Shown here: positions 32,888-41,395 of the stretch, piece after piece
Layout: each line of letters starts with the position of its first letter
Position numbering within the stretch: position 1 is the first letter of the stretch
From: Chloroflexota bacterium
Lineage (GTDB): Bacteria; Chloroflexota; Dehalococcoidia; Tepidiformales; Tepidiformaceae
Direction of reading: 5' to 3'
Assembly: GCA_026705605.1 (NCBI GenBank)
Contig: JAPPAK010000007.1
Location: 372,001-436,000, forward strand
Length of the DNA stretch: 64,000 nt
Notes under the pieces: generated by a model
Told to the model about the DNA's origin: nothing
Database searches by the model: none
Seen by the model: the letters and a program-made list of their open reading frames with translations, nothing else
Program-made: the position numbers and the translations under genes

Positions 32888-35362
32888 GTGTCGAGCGAGC
32901 CGGGTTCCGCGACTTCCGAACCGTTCCCGTTGGTCGAGCGCGCCTTTGTCGAGGTGGCGGTGAACAGCGGTCAGCCGGCGCGCCATCCGTTCACGTACGC
33001 GCGGCCGGAGGGGATGGAAGTGCGGCTGGGGCAGGCGGTGTTCGTCCCGTTCGGGAGCCGCCTGCTGCAGGGCATCGTGCTGGGGGAAACGGACACGCCT
33101 CCCGAGCAGGAGGCGCGACCGGTCGAGGCGGTGGCGGACCCACAGCCGGTGCTGGACGGGCCTCACCGCGAGCTCGCCCGCTGGCTCAGCGACCACTACC
33201 TGGCGCCGCTGTGGGAGTGCGTCACGACGTGCCTGCCGTCGGGGTACGGGCAGCGGTCGGTGACGGTCGTGTCGCCGGTCGACGTGCCCCTGCTCCTCCC
33301 CAGCGACCCCGCCGACCAGCGCGTGCTGCGGTACCTCGCCGAGAACGGCCAGACCGCCCTCGACACGCTTCGGGAAGCGCTGGGGCAGGTGCCGTTGGAC
33401 CTGCTCCGGCGGCTCCAGGACAGCGGCCACCTGACGGTCGCGCAGGGGCTGGCCCGGCCGGCGGGGCGACCGCGCATGGAACGCCGCGTGGCGCTCGTGG
33501 CGGAGCCGGAGTTCGCGCGACGGCATGCACGCGAGCTCGCCGGGCGGACGCCACGGTCGGTGGCGGCGCGCATCCTCGAACGGCTCGCGGAGGCGCGGGA
33601 CACGACGCTCACCGAGATACGGGAGCTGGGGGCGCAGCGCCGCCACCTCGACGATCTGGCGGAGGAGGGGTGGTTGCGGGAGTACGAGGCACGCGTCGAG
33701 CGGGACCCGATCGCGGAGCGGCGACCGGAGCCGCTGCCGCCCGCGACGCTGACGGAGGCGCAAGCATCCGTGGTCGAAGCCATCTCCGAGGCGCCGGGGG
33801 AGTACCTGCTGCACGGGGTCACGGGGTCGGGGAAGACCGAGGTGTACCTCGAACTGGCGCGGCGGGCGCTGGAGGCGGGGAAGGGCGCGATCGTGCTCGT
33901 CCCGGAGATCTCGCTGACGCCGCAGGCGATCCAGCGCTACGGCGAGCAGTTCCCGGCGGAGATCGCGGTGCTGCACTCGAGCCTCAGCACGGGCGAGCTG
34001 TACGACCAGTGGCACCGCATCCAGGGGGGGCAGGCGCGGCTGGTGGTGGGATCCCGGAGCGCCGTGTTCGCGCCGGTGCCGGACCTCGGGCTGGTCGTGC
34101 TGGACGAGGAGCACGAGTGGACCTACAAGCAGGTCGACCCCCAGCCCCGCTACCACGCCCGCGACGCCGCCGCCGAGCTGTGCCGTCTGACAGGGGCAAC
34201 GCTCGTGCTCGGCAGCGCGACGCCGGACGTGACCACGTACCACCGGGCCGAGGTCGGCGCGCTCACCCGGCTCGACCTGCCGTCGCGGGTGATGGCGCTC
34301 AACGAGGGCGACACGCAGGTGGTCCCACTGCCCGAGATTCGGGTGGTCGACATGCGGGAAGAGCTGAAGGCGGGGAACCGGGGTGTTTTCAGCGTGCCGC
34401 TCCGAAACGCGCTTCGGCGAGCGCTGGAGGAGGAAGAACAGGCGATCCTGTTCGTGAACCGGCGGGGCGCGGCGCGCTTCCTATTATGTCGCGCGTGCGG
34501 GTACCTGCCGACGTGCCCGACGTGCTCGCTCGCGATGGGGCTCGACACGCGCGACGTGCTGCACCCGCGCATCTTCTGCCACCACTGCGGGCGCAGCCGC
34601 ACGCAGGAAACGACCTGCCCCAAGTGCGGCAGCGCGCGCTACCGGCCCTTCGGCGTGGGGACGCAGCGGATCGAGGAGGAGGCGAAGCGCGCCTTCCCGG
34701 GGGCGCGCGTCGCGCGCTGGGACAGCGACGCCGCCAGCCGCAAGGGGAGCCACGAACAGATCCTGCAGGCGCTGGAGGCGCGCGAGGTCGACATCCTCGT
34801 GGGAACGCAGATGCTGGCGAAAGGGCTCGACCTGCCCGCCATGACGGTCGTGGGGGTAGTCGACGCGGACGTGGGGTTGAGCCTTCCCGACTACGTCGCG
34901 CACGAGCGCACGTTCCAGCTCCTGAGCCAGGTGGCGGGGCGAGCGGGGCGGCGGGAGCGGCGGGGGGAGGTCTACATCCAGACGTACGAGCCGGACGTCC
35001 CACCCATCCACGCCGCCGCCGAGCACGACTACCGCGGCTTCTTCACCCACGAGACGCAGCACCGGCGGCGAGCCAGCTACCCGCCCTTCGCACGACTGGC
35101 GCGGCTCACGTACCGGCACGCGAACCAGGAGCGGGGCCTGGAGCACGCCTCGCAGGTGGCGGGGGAGCTGCGGACGCGTCGCGACGCGGCCGGCTGGCCC
35201 GACCCGGACGTGCTCGGCCCGACTCCCGCCTACGTGCGGCGTCTGCGGGGCGAGTACCGCTGGCACATCCTGCTGCGGGGCCGCGACCCGCGGGCGCTGC
35301 TGGAGCAGGTCACGCTGGGGCGACGCTGGAGCGTGGATATCGATCCGGTGAGCCTTCTCTAA
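32888..35362 (+). CDS. priA: Primosomal protein N' (PriA helicase)
   Basis: Restarts stalled replication forks. The protein is about 824 residues from GTG 32888: an N-terminal 3'-end-binding domain (VERAFVEVAVNSGQPARHPFTYARP), Walker A GVTGSGKTEVYLE, Walker B LDEEHEWTYKQ, and paired zinc-binding cysteines (CRACGYLP-CPTC, CHHCG, CPKCGS). Helicase motifs V/VI are AKGLDLPAMTVVGVVDAD and QVAGRAGRRERRG. I prefer GTG 32888 because -10-like TACGCT precedes it by 9 bases; the track start at 32783 has no ribosome site. Confidence 0.93.
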   Translation: MSSEPGSATSEPFPLVERAFVEVAVNSGQPARHPFTYARPEGMEVRLGQAVFVPFGSRLLQGIVLGETDTPPEQEARPVEAVADPQPVLDGPHRELARWLSDHYLAPLWECVTTCLPSGYGQRSVTVVSPVDVPLLLPSDPADQRVLRYLAENGQTALDTLREALGQVPLDLLRRLQDSGHLTVAQGLARPAGRPRMERRVALVAEPEFARRHARELAGRTPRSVAARILERLAEARDTTLTEIRELGAQRRHLDDLAEEGWLREYEARVERDPIAERRPEPLPPATLTEAQASVVEAISEAPGEYLLHGVTGSGKTEVYLELARRALEAGKGAIVLVPEISLTPQAIQRYGEQFPAEIAVLHSSLSTGELYDQWHRIQGGQARLVVGSRSAVFAPVPDLGLVVLDEEHEWTYKQVDPQPRYHARDAAAELCRLTGATLVLGSATPDVTTYHRAEVGALTRLDLPSRVMALNEGDTQVVPLPEIRVVDMREELKAGNRGVFSVPLRNALRRALEEEEQAILFVNRRGAARFLLCRACGYLPTCPTCSLAMGLDTRDVLHPRIFCHHCGRSRTQETTCPKCGSARYRPFGVGTQRIEEEAKRAFPGARVARWDSDAASRKGSHEQILQALEAREVDILVGTQMLAKGLDLPAMTVVGVVDADVGLSLPDYVAHERTFQLLSQVAGRAGRRERRGEVYIQTYEPDVPPIHAAAEHDYRGFFTHETQHRRRASYPPFARLARLTYRHANQERGLEHASQVAGELRTRRDAAGWPDPDVLGPTPAYVRRLRGEYRWHILLRGRDPRALLEQVTLGRRWSVDIDPVSLL

Positions 35363-35399
35363 ACCTTTCCGTTCCCTATTGTGTTGACGTGGGCTCTGC

Positions 35400-35447
35400 T
35401 ATCCTCGGGCCTGCCCGTGCGGCGCAATCGCGCGCGGGCGAGGCTTC
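35400..35447 (+). promoter_or_regulatory. fabD promoter -10 and 5' leader hairpin
   Basis: Extended -10 TGC-TATCCT (35400-35405). The following leader of about 36-40 nt folds almost entirely into one hairpin: GCC/GGC, GCCCG/CGGGC and GCG/CGC pairs between 35409-35421 and 35431-35444, ending 3 bases before ATG 35448. No classic Shine-Dalgarno is free; GAGGC lies in the stem. Confidence 0.45.
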
Positions 35448-36440
35448 ATGCAGCGATCAGTGGATCCCTGGCGCCGAATCGCCCTCATCTTTCCTGGTCA
35501 AGGCTCACATAGCGTCGGCATGGGCGAGCGCCTGTACCACGCGTCGCGGGCGGCCCGCGAGGTCTTCCGGCGCGCGGACGAAGTGCTCGAGACGAAGCTC
35601 TCCAGCCTCTGCTTCGAGGGGCCCGAGGAAGAGCTCGAACGGACCATCAACCAGCAGCCGGCGACCTTCGTGATCTCGATGGCCTGGCTCGCGGCGCTCA
35701 AGGAGCGTTGGGCGGCGATCGACCGGCGGCTTCAGCCGCACGTATTGGCCGGACACTCGATGGGCGAGTTCACAGCAGCGGTGGCGGCGGGCTCGCTCGA
35801 ATTCGAGGAAGGGCTGCTGCTCGTGCGCGAGCGCGGCCGCGCCATGGACGAGGCCGGCCAGGAGAACCCGGGCGGGATGGCCTCCATCCTCGGCCTTTCC
35901 GAGGAGTCGGTGCTCGCCATTTGCGACGAAGCCACGGGCAGCGACGGGTACGTCGGCATTGCGACGCTTAACTGCGAGGGGCAAAACGTTATTTCCGGCG
36001 CCGTCGGGCCGCTGAAGCGGGCCATGGACGCCGCCCAGGCAGCAGGCGCGCGCAAGGTCGTGCGGCTGCCCATCACCATCGCTTCCCACTCGCCGCTGAT
36101 GCAGCGGGCGAGCGACACCATGAGCGGCTGGCTCGAGCGCTTCCCGCCACGGGAGCCGGACGCCCCCGTGGTCGGCAACATCAACGCCGCCGTGCTCCGC
36201 TCCCAGGGCGAGGTTCACGCGGAGTTGCGTGACCAGCTGACCTCGGTGGTGCACTGGCAGCGCGGCGTCGAGCGCATGCAAGAGCTGGGCGCGGACCTGT
36301 TCGTCGAGGTCGGGCCGGGCAACGTGCTCACCAAGCTGGTGCGCCGCATTGACCCGAAGACGAACGTGGTCAGCCTGAGCGACGACCGCACGGGCCTGCT
36401 CAGCGAGCGTTTTGCCGCCGTCGAGAGTGCGACGCAGTGA
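35448..36440 (+). CDS. fabD: Malonyl-CoA:ACP transacylase
   Basis: Loads malonate from CoA onto ACP for fatty acid synthesis. The 330-residue protein has FPGQGSHSVGMG, the nucleophile in GHSMGEF near 104, and the catalytic His in ASHSPLMQ near 205, with EVGPGNVLTKLVRR at the end. First gene of fabD-fabF-fabF, all joined by 4-base stop/start overlaps. A leader hairpin sits before the start. Confidence 0.94.
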   Translation: MQRSVDPWRRIALIFPGQGSHSVGMGERLYHASRAAREVFRRADEVLETKLSSLCFEGPEEELERTINQQPATFVISMAWLAALKERWAAIDRRLQPHVLAGHSMGEFTAAVAAGSLEFEEGLLLVRERGRAMDEAGQENPGGMASILGLSEESVLAICDEATGSDGYVGIATLNCEGQNVISGAVGPLKRAMDAAQAAGARKVVRLPITIASHSPLMQRASDTMSGWLERFPPREPDAPVVGNINAAVLRSQGEVHAELRDQLTSVVHWQRGVERMQELGADLFVEVGPGNVLTKLVRRIDPKTNVVSLSDDRTGLLSERFAAVESATQ

Positions 36441-37687
36441 ACCGCCCCCGCGTCGTCGTCACCGGCGTCGGCGCAGTCACCCCAGCCGGGAACACGGCTG
36501 AGGAGACGTGGGCGTCGGTCTTAGACGGCCGCAGCGGCGTCGGTCCGATCACCCTCTTCGACGCCGAGCCCTTCCCCGTGCGCATCCAGGCCGAGGTGAA
36601 GGACTTCGAGATCGACGAGCGCATCGGCGCGAAGCAGCGGCGTCACATGAACCGGGGCGTGCGCTTCGCCATGAACTCCGTGCTCGAGGCGCTCGACGAC
36701 AGCGGCCTCGAGATCACCGAGGAGAACTGCGAGGACGTCGGGATCATCTTCGGGAACGGGGGCGGCGGCTACGAGGAAATCTGGGAAGGCGACCAGGCCC
36801 TGCAGACGCGCGGACCGAGGCGCGTTTCACCCTTCCTCATCGCAAACTTCATCGTCGATGCGGCCAGCGGCCACATCTCCATTCACACCGGCGCGCGGGG
36901 GCCGAACGTAGCCGTCGTGAGCGCCTGCGCGACGGGCGCAGCGGCGATCGGGGCGGGGGCGCACGCCATCCAGCGCGGTGACGCCGCGGCCGTCATCGCG
37001 GGGAGCTGCGAATCGGTGCTGGTGCCCGTGTTCCATGCGACCTGGTGCTCGATGCGCGCGCTCGCGAGCGACAACGAAAACCCCGAGCAGGCGGTCAAGC
37101 CGTTCGACCTGAATCGCGATGGCTTCGCGGCGGGCGAGGGAGCCGGCGCGGTCATCCTCGAGGAGTACGAGCACGCGCGGGCGCGCGGGGCGCGCATCTA
37201 CTGCGAGCTGCTCGGTTCGGGCACCTCGAACGACGCTTACGACATGATTGCGCTCGACGAGGCGGGTCGGGGGCTGCGCCGCTCGATCACGGGCGCCCTG
37301 CGCGAAGCCGACATCGACGCCGCCGAAATCGACTACATCAATCCCCACGGCAGCGGCACGAAGCTGAACGATCGCATCGAGACCGTCGTGGTGAAGGAGC
37401 TCATGGGGGAAGCGGCGCACGAAGTCTCGATGAGCTCGATCAAGCCGGTGACCGGACACGGCATGGCGGCGGCGGGTTCGATCGAGGCGATCGCCTGCAT
37501 CCTGGCCATCCGCGACCAGAAAGTCCCCCCGACCATCAACTACACGACGCCGGACCCCGAGTGTGACCTCGACTACGTGCCGAACGTGGCGAAATCCCGC
37601 CCCGTTCACACGGCGCTGAGCACTTCGGTGGGACTTGGCGGACACAACGCCGCGGTGATCTTCCGCGCCGTGAACGGAGCGGTTTGA
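36437..37687 (+). CDS. Beta-ketoacyl-ACP synthase, FabF type (first copy)
   Basis: A 416-residue condensing enzyme for fatty acid elongation. Catalytic Cys164 is in VSACATG, the two His are in INPHGSGT and TGHGMAAAG, and the Lys is in SSIKPV. The triad is intact, so it is not a chain-length-factor type decoy. GTG 36437 overlaps the fabD stop (GTGA). The TWCSMRALASDNENPEQAVKPFD segment is standard FabF. It is clearly diverged from the second copy that follows, so the two may differ in chain length or be partners. Confidence 0.93.
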   Translation: MNRPRVVVTGVGAVTPAGNTAEETWASVLDGRSGVGPITLFDAEPFPVRIQAEVKDFEIDERIGAKQRRHMNRGVRFAMNSVLEALDDSGLEITEENCEDVGIIFGNGGGGYEEIWEGDQALQTRGPRRVSPFLIANFIVDAASGHISIHTGARGPNVAVVSACATGAAAIGAGAHAIQRGDAAAVIAGSCESVLVPVFHATWCSMRALASDNENPEQAVKPFDLNRDGFAAGEGAGAVILEEYEHARARGARIYCELLGSGTSNDAYDMIALDEAGRGLRRSITGALREADIDAAEIDYINPHGSGTKLNDRIETVVVKELMGEAAHEVSMSSIKPVTGHGMAAAGSIEAIACILAIRDQKVPPTINYTTPDPECDLDYVPNVAKSRPVHTALSTSVGLGGHNAAVIFRAVNGAV

Positions 37688-38922
37688 TGACCAGCGCGCT
37701 TGTTACGGGAATCGGGGCGGTCACGCCCGTGGGCCTCACGGCCCCCGAATCGTGGCGCAACCTGCTCGCCGGGAAGTCGGGCATCGCGCCCATCGAGGCG
37801 TTCGACGCGAGCGAGCTTCCCGTGCGCATTGCCGGGGAGGTGAAGGGGTTCACCCCCACGGGCGTCGACTCGAAGGCGGCGCGGCGGATGTCGCGCTTCG
37901 CGCAGTTCTGCGTGGCCGCGGCTCACGAAGCAGCCGAAGATGCGGGTCTGGAGCTGACCGACGAGGAGCGCCCGCGCGCGGCGGTCGCGCTGGCCACGGG
38001 CGCCGGGGGCGTGCTCAACACCTTCCTCGAGACGGAGAACTACATCGCCAAAGGACCCGCGCGCGTGTCCCCCTTCTTCGTGCCCCTGATGGCGCCGAAC
38101 ATGGGCGCCTGCCAGGTGGGCATGCAGCTCGGGCTGCGGGGGCCGACGCTCGCCTCGACGGCGGCCTGCGCGAGCGGCCTGTACAGCTACATCGAGGCGA
38201 AGGCGCTGATCGAGAGCGGCCTCGCCGATGTCGTGCTAGCTGGCGGCGCGGAGGCCGCGATACACCCGGTGTCCGTGGCGGGCCTGGCGAACATGAAGGC
38301 GCTCAGCCGGAACAACGACGACCCGGAGGGCGCCTCCCGCCCGTTCGACCGCGACCGCGACGGCTTCGTGTTCGGTGAGGGCGCATCGGTGTTCGTGGTG
38401 GAGTCGGAGGAGCGGGCGCGCAAGCGCGGCGCTCGCGTGTATGCCGAGATCGCGGGCGGCGCGCTGAGCAGCGACGCGTACCACATCACGGCTCCTCGCG
38501 ACGATGGCAGCGGAGCGGCGCAGGCGATGTCCTCCGCGCTCGATGCAGCCGGCATGGGGCCGGAAGCGATCGATTGCATCTCCGCTCACGGCACGGGCAC
38601 GCCGCTGAATGACGTGTCCGAGACGCTCGCGATCAGGATCGCGTTCGGGGAGCAGGCCGACTCCGTCGCAATCAGCGCGACGAAGTCGATGGTCGGGCAC
38701 CTGCTGGGCGGGGCCGGCGCGGTGGGGGCGATGGCATCGGTGCTGGCGATCGCGGAGGGCTGCGTGCCTCCGACGATCAACCTGGAGAATCCCGATCCCG
38801 AGTGCGACCTCGACTACGTCCCCAACGAGGCCCGCGAGATGACGGTCGACGCGGCGATGGTCAACGGCTTCGGGTTCGGCGGCCAGAACGGCAGCGTGAT
38901 CTTCAAGCGCTACGAGGGCTAG
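37684..38922 (+). CDS. Beta-ketoacyl-ACP synthase, FabF type (second copy)
   Basis: A 412-residue FabF paralogue with Cys162 in STAACASGLYS, His in ISAHGTGTPLND and MVGHLLGGAGAVGA, and Lys in SATKSM, so it is catalytically complete. ATGA overlap with the first copy. Sequence is closer to housekeeping FabF (ATKSM-GH, HGTGTPLND). No acpP, fabG or fabH accompanies the operon. Ends with a CTAG stop shared with the cysteine desulfurase gene. Confidence 0.93.
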   Translation: MMTSALVTGIGAVTPVGLTAPESWRNLLAGKSGIAPIEAFDASELPVRIAGEVKGFTPTGVDSKAARRMSRFAQFCVAAAHEAAEDAGLELTDEERPRAAVALATGAGGVLNTFLETENYIAKGPARVSPFFVPLMAPNMGACQVGMQLGLRGPTLASTAACASGLYSYIEAKALIESGLADVVLAGGAEAAIHPVSVAGLANMKALSRNNDDPEGASRPFDRDRDGFVFGEGASVFVVESEERARKRGARVYAEIAGGALSSDAYHITAPRDDGSGAAQAMSSALDAAGMGPEAIDCISAHGTGTPLNDVSETLAIRIAFGEQADSVAISATKSMVGHLLGGAGAVGAMASVLAIAEGCVPPTINLENPDPECDLDYVPNEAREMTVDAAMVNGFGFGGQNGSVIFKRYEG

Positions 38923-40088
38923 CCTGGGGCGAGCGCGCGAAGGCGCTCGACGATCGGCGGGAGCTGCTCCAGCACGTAGTCGATCTGCTCGTCCGTGTTT
39001 CCCCTGCCAACGGTCAGCCGGAGCGAGGCGTGCGCGAGGTCATCTTCGATTCCCATGGCTGTGAGGACGTGCGAGGGCTCAAGTGAGCCGGTCGTGCAGG
39101 CGCTGCCCGAGCTGGCGGCGATCTCAACCATGTCGAGCCCGAGCAGGACGCTCTCGCCCTCGACGTTGCGGAAGCAGCAGCTGAAGCTGTTGGGGAGGCG
39201 GCGGTCGGGGTCGGTGGGGCCGGTGACGACCGTGTCGGGCACGCGCTCGGGGAGTTCGAAGAGGAGGCGATCGCGGAGGCGGCGGTAGTGGGCGACACGC
39301 TCCTCGCGCTCCTGCCAGGCAAGCTCCATGGCGACGGCAAGGCCGAAGGCGCCGGCGACGTTCTCGGTGCCGGCGCGACGCTCGCGCTCCTGCGTACCGC
39401 CCAGGATCTGCGGCTGCCAGGGCGTTCCGCGGCGCACGTAGAGCAGGCCCGTGCCCTTCGTGCCGTACAGCTTGTGCGAGGCCATGCTGAGGAGGTCGAC
39501 GCCGAGTGCTTCGGGGGTTATGTCGATTGCGCCGGCAGCCTGCACGGCGTCGGTGTGGACGACGATGTTCGGGTTTCGCGCCTTTGCCAGTGCCGCCGCC
39601 TCGGCGACCGGCTGGAGCGTGCCGACCTCGTTGTTGGCCGCCATCAGCGTGAGCACGGTCGTGTCGGGGCCGACGGCCTCCTCGAGCGCGGCGAGGTCGA
39701 CGCAGCCGTCGGAGTCGACGGGGAGGTAGGTGGCGCGGAAACCGTCGCGTTCGAGCTGCTCGACGGTGTGGAGGACGGCGTGGTGCTCGACCTGGCTCGT
39801 GACGATGTGGTCGCCCCGGCCACGCTCGCGCTGGGCGAGGGCGGCCCCGCGAATGGCGGCGTTGTCGGATTCGGTGCCACCGCTCGTGAAGATGATCTCG
39901 CTCGGTTCGGCGCCGAGGAGGCGGGCGCAGCGGGTGCGGGCCTCATCGAGCCAGCGGTTGGCGGTCTGGCCCTCGAGGTAGATGGAGGAGGGGTTGCCCC
40001 AGTCCCGCGAGAAGACGGGCCACATGGCCTCGAGCACGCGCGGGTCGGGGGGCGTGGTGGCGGCGTGGTCGAGGTAGACGCGCTCCAT
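38919..40088 (-). CDS. Cysteine desulfurase (NifS/IscS family)
   Basis: PLP enzyme that takes sulfur from cysteine for Fe-S clusters and tRNA thiolation. The 389-residue group I protein has YLDHAATTPPDP, EHHAV, HTDAVQAAG, the PLP lysine in SMASHKLYGTKG near 206, and the active cysteine loop SSGSACTTGS near 325. It is divergent from the IscA-type gene 115 bases away, consistent with a shared Fe-S role. Confidence 0.94.
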   Translation of the reverse strand: MERVYLDHAATTPPDPRVLEAMWPVFSRDWGNPSSIYLEGQTANRWLDEARTRCARLLGAEPSEIIFTSGGTESDNAAIRGAALAQRERGRGDHIVTSQVEHHAVLHTVEQLERDGFRATYLPVDSDGCVDLAALEEAVGPDTTVLTLMAANNEVGTLQPVAEAAALAKARNPNIVVHTDAVQAAGAIDITPEALGVDLLSMASHKLYGTKGTGLLYVRRGTPWQPQILGGTQERERRAGTENVAGAFGLAVAMELAWQEREERVAHYRRLRDRLLFELPERVPDTVVTGPTDPDRRLPNSFSCCFRNVEGESVLLGLDMVEIAASSGSACTTGSLEPSHVLTAMGIEDDLAHASLRLTVGRGNTDEQIDYVLEQLPPIVERLRALAPG

Positions 40089-40137
40089 GCTTCCCTCCCG
40101 ATGACGCCCTGGCGGGCGCGTGGGCCATCTCTCTTGC

Positions 40138-40143
40138 TATACT
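40138..40143 (+). promoter_or_regulatory. Extended -10 element of the IscA-type gene
   Basis: TGC-TATACT. The 60-nt leader contains an inverted repeat CCGGCG-N6-CGCCGG (40154-40171) and a ribosome site AAGGAG 6 bases before ATG 40204, so this mRNA is conventional. Confidence 0.6.
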
Positions 40144-40203
40144 TTAGCCGCGCCCGGCGTTTGCGCGCCGGATTCGTATGCGAACAAGCTCCAAGGAGTG
40201 CAC

Positions 40204-40593
40204 ATGACGACCGAAGCCACCACCGAGACTCAACTCGTCAACATCACCGATGCCGCTGTTGAGAAGGCGAAGGCGCTCCTTGAGGCGCGCGACCTTCCCG
40301 AGGGCGCGCTGCGCGTGTTCGTGGCCGGCGGCGGCTGCTCGGGCTACCAGTACGGCATGGCCCTTGCCCGCTCGACCGAAGAGGACGACCTCGTCCTGGA
40401 GCGGAGCGGCGTCCGCATCGTCGTGGACCCGGAGAGCGCCCAGTACCTCAATGGCGCCGAGATCGACTACGTCGACGAGGTGATGAAGAGCGGCTTCAGC
40501 ATCTACAACCCGAACGCTACGAAGAGCTGTGCCTGCGGCTCCAGCTTCCAGACCGAGGGTGGAGGCGGCGAGGCGCGCCCCTGCGGCCACTAG
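40204..40593 (+). CDS. A-type Fe-S carrier protein (IscA/ErpA/HesB family)
   Basis: A 129-residue carrier of Fe-S clusters. ITDAAVEKAKALLE opens the fold. The three cluster cysteines are in GGGCSGYQYG and SCACGSSF, followed by a Gly-rich tail with an extra Cys (GGGGEARPCGH) not usual for the family. ATG 40204 is set by AAGGAG; the track start is too early. A clean terminator follows. Confidence 0.92.
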   Translation: MTTEATTETQLVNITDAAVEKAKALLEARDLPEGALRVFVAGGGCSGYQYGMALARSTEEDDLVLERSGVRIVVDPESAQYLNGAEIDYVDEVMKSGFSIYNPNATKSCACGSSFQTEGGGGEARPCGH

Positions 40594-40613
40594 GCCTCAC
40601 CCGATCCGAAACC

Positions 40614-40646
40614 ACGAAAGGGGCGCAGATGCGCCCCTTTCTCGTG
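40614..40646 (+). terminator. Rho-independent terminator after the IscA-type gene
   Basis: A perfect 10-bp stem AAAGGGGCGC / GCGCCCCTTT with a 4-nt loop AGAT, extended by CACG/CGTG with a small bulge. A-rich on one side and T-rich on the other, so it can act in both directions; the next gene converges. Confidence 0.85.
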
Positions 40647-40666
40647 CCCGGCGGCTCGCGCCCGGA

Positions 40667-41320
40667 CTAGAGGACGTTCCGCATCAGCTCGACATGGGTG
40701 GTGAGGAAGGCCATCGCCTCGCGGGTGGCGCGGCGGAAACGGGCGAACTCGGCATCCTGAAGGGCAAGGTCGTCAAAGCGTTCCAGCTCGGCCATCGAGT
40801 CGAACTCACCGGCGATGGCGATTCCGTTCGTGCCGCCGGAGAGGGCGCTCCAGACGCTCGTGGTGGCGTCGACTCCGCGCTCACTCTGGTACCGCAGCGC
40901 CTCCGAGAGGGAGAGCACGAACTCGCGGCCCTTGCCCGGCAGCACCTCGCCCGTCATAAGGCGCAGGAACCGGCGGGGGGCGGTCGCCTCCTCGGCGGAG
41001 ATGAGGCCCTCGGAGTGGTAGGAGAGGCGGTGGATGGAGGCGTCGGTGCGGCCGGGGAGGAGGTGGCGCTCGACATCGGCCCAGATCCCGGCGAACTGCG
41101 AGTCCTGGGTGGCGAGGTCGTTGAGGCGCTCAAGCTCCTCGAGCGTGTTGAAGTCCATCACGATGGAGACGGCGTTGGTGGGGCCGGTCATGGCCGCCCA
41201 GAGGGCCGTGCGCGCGCGGATGCCGCGGTTGTCCTGGTGCTCGAAGGCGACGCGCGCGGCGGCCAGCAGCTCGCCCGTCTGGCCACGCTCGACGATGCCG
41301 CGGATCAGGCGCCGGTACAT
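40667..41320 (-). CDS. Protein of two tandem ferredoxin-like (NIPSNAP/ABM-type) domains
   Basis: A 217-residue protein built from two similar halves. MYRRLIRGIVERGQTGELLAAARVAFEHQDNRGIRARTALWAAMTGPTNAVSIVMDF is matched by FLRLMTGEVLPGKGREFVLSLSEALRYQSERGVDATTSVWSALSGGTNGIAIAGEF. Both continue with a leucine/acidic ELERxxDLAxQD phrase. This is the dimeric alpha/beta-barrel pattern, doubled so one chain may form the dimer. Function unknown. TACACT lies about 30 bases upstream of the start, with CCAGGAG as ribosome site. Confidence 0.75.
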   Translation of the reverse strand: MYRRLIRGIVERGQTGELLAAARVAFEHQDNRGIRARTALWAAMTGPTNAVSIVMDFNTLEELERLNDLATQDSQFAGIWADVERHLLPGRTDASIHRLSYHSEGLISAEEATAPRRFLRLMTGEVLPGKGREFVLSLSEALRYQSERGVDATTSVWSALSGGTNGIAIAGEFDSMAELERFDDLALQDAEFARFRRATREAMAFLTTHVELMRNVL

Positions 41321-41366
41321 ACACGCTCCTGGCCGTTCGAGACCTGCGCCAGTGTAGCAGGCGCGC

Positions 41367-41395
41367 TCAGCGCCCCTTGATTCAGCGCCCCTTGA
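41367..41395 (-). repeat. 15-bp tandem duplication covering the enoyl-CoA hydratase stop codon
   Basis: TCAGCGCCCCTTGA occurs at 41367-41380 and 41382-41395. On the coding strand the last codons KGR-stop are repeated in frame, giving a backup stop 15 bases after the first. Confidence 0.9.

Noticed and set aside
35385-35405. TTGACG followed by TATCCT as a standard promoter for fabD
   Set aside because: The spacing is only 10 bases, too short for a -35/-10 pair; the extended -10 alone is a better reading.
33211-35673. 820-residue ORF overlapping priA
   Set aside because: Another frame of priA, rich in Gly, Ala and Arg; PriA motifs are in the real frame.
36437-37687. First FabF as a chain-length factor (KSbeta)
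   Set aside because: The active-site Cys is present (VSACATG), where chain-length factors carry Gln.
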